Part shown: piece by piece, positions 42,374 to 44,050 of the stretch
How the letters are laid out: each line of letters begins with the position of its first letter
Position numbering within the stretch: position 1 is the first letter of the stretch
Assembly (NCBI GenBank): GCA_020356005.1
Contig: CP070629.1
Location: forward strand, 1,091,984-1,136,033
Length of the DNA stretch: 44,050 bases
Origin: Thermoplasmata archaeon
Lineage (GTDB): Archaea > Thermoplasmatota > Penumbrarchaeia > JAEHCK01 > GCA-020356005
Direction: 5' to 3'
Position numbers and translations under genes: made by a program
The notes under the pieces: generated by a model
What the model saw: only the letters and a program-made list of their open reading frames with translations
The model's database searches: none
Told to the model about the DNA's origin: nothing

Positions 42374-44050
42374 ATGAGAACCGCCATTTCAACTATTATA
42401 TTCATTACATTACTATTCTCACTGGGTGCCGGATACCTCCTCCAAACGGGAGGTGAGCTGCAGCCCGAGGTGGAGCTGCCGGCATACTCCACCAAGATTC
42501 GCGCGAACGACCCCTGGGTGGTTACCGGTACCGAATATATCAACGACACCCAGGAGCTCTGGGCGCGCGATATCCGCGTGGAGGCCGGCGGAATGCTCGT
42601 ATTCGATAACGCAAGAATCAATTTTGATACCATGACCGAGCCGGTGTTCATCAATGTGACCGCCGGAGGCATAATGAGGGTTCTTAATTCTACTGTTTTT
42701 GATCTGAATAATTTCACCAACCCGCACGGATACTTCATCTGGAGCTACGGCGAACTTGAAATTCTGAACAGCACCATCAATTTCGCCGGGTACACGGCCA
42801 TAACCAACGGCTCGGGCTGCTCTGATCCCCAACCGTGCACCGATTATTTCGGCGCCGGCATCAGGGTTGTTGACGGTACTGCAAAGATCAGCGGCACCAC
42901 GATCTGCAACAGTACCTACGCCGTTTTGAAAGAGGGCGGGCTACTAAAAGTTGAAAACTCAAGGTTCGAGAATAATTTCTACGGGATATATGGGTATTAT
43001 ACCAGCGGTATACAGGTGAAGAACACCGTGCTAACCCAGAATTACTACGCGTTCTTCTTGATCTCCACCAAAGCGGTAGAAATTTCAGACTGCACGTTAG
43101 AACTGAACCTCTTCGGTATGTTCGTGGAAGATTCGGATATCGTTGCGGTAAGCTCCACATTTCGCATGAACACGGAAACTGCAATATCGGGCTACCGCGG
43201 AACCGAACTCACCTTAATCGATTGCATTATATCGTACATGCGGGGCGCGTTCCTGGGCTATAACCTGTTCCTGGAGACGAGCACGCTGGTTATGCAGAAC
43301 AGCACTTCCGAAAACGGGCTGTGGGGTATATATTTAATGAACTGTACAGCAGAGATATCACAGTCAAAACTAATTGAAAACCAGCTTACAGGTGTATACG
43401 TTTACTACAGCGTCCTGGAACTTTCTAACAGCACCATCTCCGGTAATGACAACGGCGTGCTGCTGGAAAATTCAGCCGGGAATTTGACAGGTAACGATAT
43501 CGTAGAAAATAACATAGGCGTTTTCGCATACGAATCCGCACCGGTGGTTGATTACAATATCATCGCCGCAAATACTTATTTCGGTGTGCAGTCGCTGGAC
43601 ATGGAGTTTTCGCTGGGCACGGGAAATGAGTTTACCGACGGCAAAGGCAGCGAGAACGGCTGGGGCAGATTCCAGCAGATCTATACGGTCTATGTGAAGG
43701 TCACCGATACATACAATAACGTCCTGCCCTTCGCCGACTATTCTGTAACCAACCGCTCCGGCGAGGAGATCTATAACGGGACCTTGAATGTAAAAGCTAC
43801 GGTGGACGGTGCCAAGCTCTGGCTGCACCATTACTGGGTGGATAACGAAGGAAGCCGGGTGGAGCCGGGCCCGCACAAAATTACCATCTGGTGGGGTAAT
43901 ACCAGCTGGGGCGGGTTTATCTATGACAGTGTATCCATTTCGGTTTCGCCCGACAGCAATAAATACATAAAGCTCGAGCGGCCCATACCCGATATCTATG
44001 TCACTGACGATGATATAAAAATATCAGCGACGAGCGTGGAGGAGGGCGAC
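42374..44050 (+). CDS. beta-helix surface protein, cut by the window end
   Basis: An open frame of 559 codons from ATG 42374 that runs off the right end. A signal peptide (about 1-20) is followed by NDPWVVTGTEYINDTQELWARDI, then a long beta-helix region (about 60-430) of units such as LEILNSTINFAG, LSNSTISGNDNGVLL and NLTGNDIVENNIGVF. These resemble NosD-type right-handed beta-helices. Next comes a beta-sandwich (about 440-540). The last visible part (ISATSVEEGD) looks like the start of a CARDB domain. It is GC-rich, unlike the kelch gene just before it. The repeat style and the N-terminal segment resemble the protein at 29101, so the two are probably paralogous. Probably adhesin-like. Confidence 0.85.
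   Translation, partial: MRTAISTIIFITLLFSLGAGYLLQTGGELQPEVELPAYSTKIRANDPWVVTGTEYINDTQELWARDIRVEAGGMLVFDNARINFDTMTEPVFINVTAGGIMRVLNSTVFDLNNFTNPHGYFIWSYGELEILNSTINFAGYTAITNGSGCSDPQPCTDYFGAGIRVVDGTAKISGTTICNSTYAVLKEGGLLKVENSRFENNFYGIYGYYTSGIQVKNTVLTQNYYAFFLISTKAVEISDCTLELNLFGMFVEDSDIVAVSSTFRMNTETAISGYRGTELTLIDCIISYMRGAFLGYNLFLETSTLVMQNSTSENGLWGIYLMNCTAEISQSKLIENQLTGVYVYYSVLELSNSTISGNDNGVLLENSAGNLTGNDIVENNIGVFAYESAPVVDYNIIAANTYFGVQSLDMEFSLGTGNEFTDGKGSENGWGRFQQIYTVYVKVTDTYNNVLPFADYSVTNRSGEEIYNGTLNVKATVDGAKLWLHHYWVDNEGSRVEPGPHKITIWWGNTSWGGFIYDSVSISVSPDSNKYIKLERPIPDIYVTDDDIKISATSVEEGD

Noticed and set aside
1-44050. tRNA genes
   Set aside because: I looked for the conserved T-arm motif with matching acceptor stems on both strands and found none. 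A covariance-model search would be decisive.

Overview
The window looks like part of an archaeal chromosome, most likely from an uncultured heterotrophic lineage related to Thermoplasmatota. The archaeal signs are firm: aspartate carbamoyltransferase with a zinc-containing regulatory chain (PyrB/PyrI), ribosomal protein L10e, the Rpp21-type RNase P protein, a SOSS-B-like OB-fold protein, an archaeal-type GlcNAc-1-phosphate transferase, TATA-box promoters with leaderless or Shine-Dalgarno starts, and two proteins ending in PGF-CTERM-like sorting signals. The lineage itself is an inference. No tRNA, rRNA, CRISPR array, transposase or phage gene was recognised.

Layout. Bases 1-4.6 kb hold an isochorismatase-type hydrolase, a membrane-anchored M14 metallocarboxypeptidase, a CYTH protein and a small gamma-glutamylcyclotransferase-like protein. 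Bases 4.6-8.7 kb hold a 56-residue Lys-rich zinc-knuckle protein that a length cutoff would miss, a 1.1 kb AT-rich spacer full of CGTTCG motifs, acetyl-CoA synthetase and a LEA14-like protein. Bases 8.7-13.3 kb hold a large FG-GAP/UnbV/CARDB/PKD surface protein, a 174-bp nested inverted-repeat element, an SdhE-like protein and a membrane protein. Bases 13.5-19.2 kb form a tightly coupled operon (methylglutaconyl-CoA hydratase, biotin carboxylase, biotin carrier, carboxyltransferase) followed by a second hydratase/isomerase. Bases 19.5-25.5 kb hold the OB-fold protein, pyrBI, a GPT-family transferase, a TPR protein, a candidate structured RNA and a degenerate PrsW-like membrane protein. Bases 25.6-31.9 kb hold a transglutaminase-like surface protein, a small winged-helix protein, L10e, a beta-helix surface protein and Rpp21. 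Bases 32-36.6 kb hold the molybdopterin operon moaA-moaC-moaB-moeA, a double zinc-ribbon membrane protein and a MOSC protein. Bases 36.9-44.05 kb hold an AT-rich 1363-residue kelch surface protein, a nucleoside deoxyribosyltransferase-like plus 4-TM pair, and a beta-helix protein cut by the window edge.

Biology. The carboxylase operon matches the leucine-degradation steps 3-methylcrotonyl-CoA to 3-methylglutaconyl-CoA to HMG-CoA. HMG-CoA is the entry metabolite of the archaeal mevalonate route. Together with the carboxypeptidase, the acetyl-CoA synthetase and the many secreted adhesin- or sensor-like proteins, this suggests a peptide- or amino-acid-using organism with an elaborate surface.

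The most unusual DNA-level property is in the spacers. Almost every long gap contains quasi-periodic, word-like repeats of several families on both strands, often as arms of large imperfect hairpins around a shared G-rich core. There are also two copies, in opposite orientation, of a MITE-like nested palindrome.
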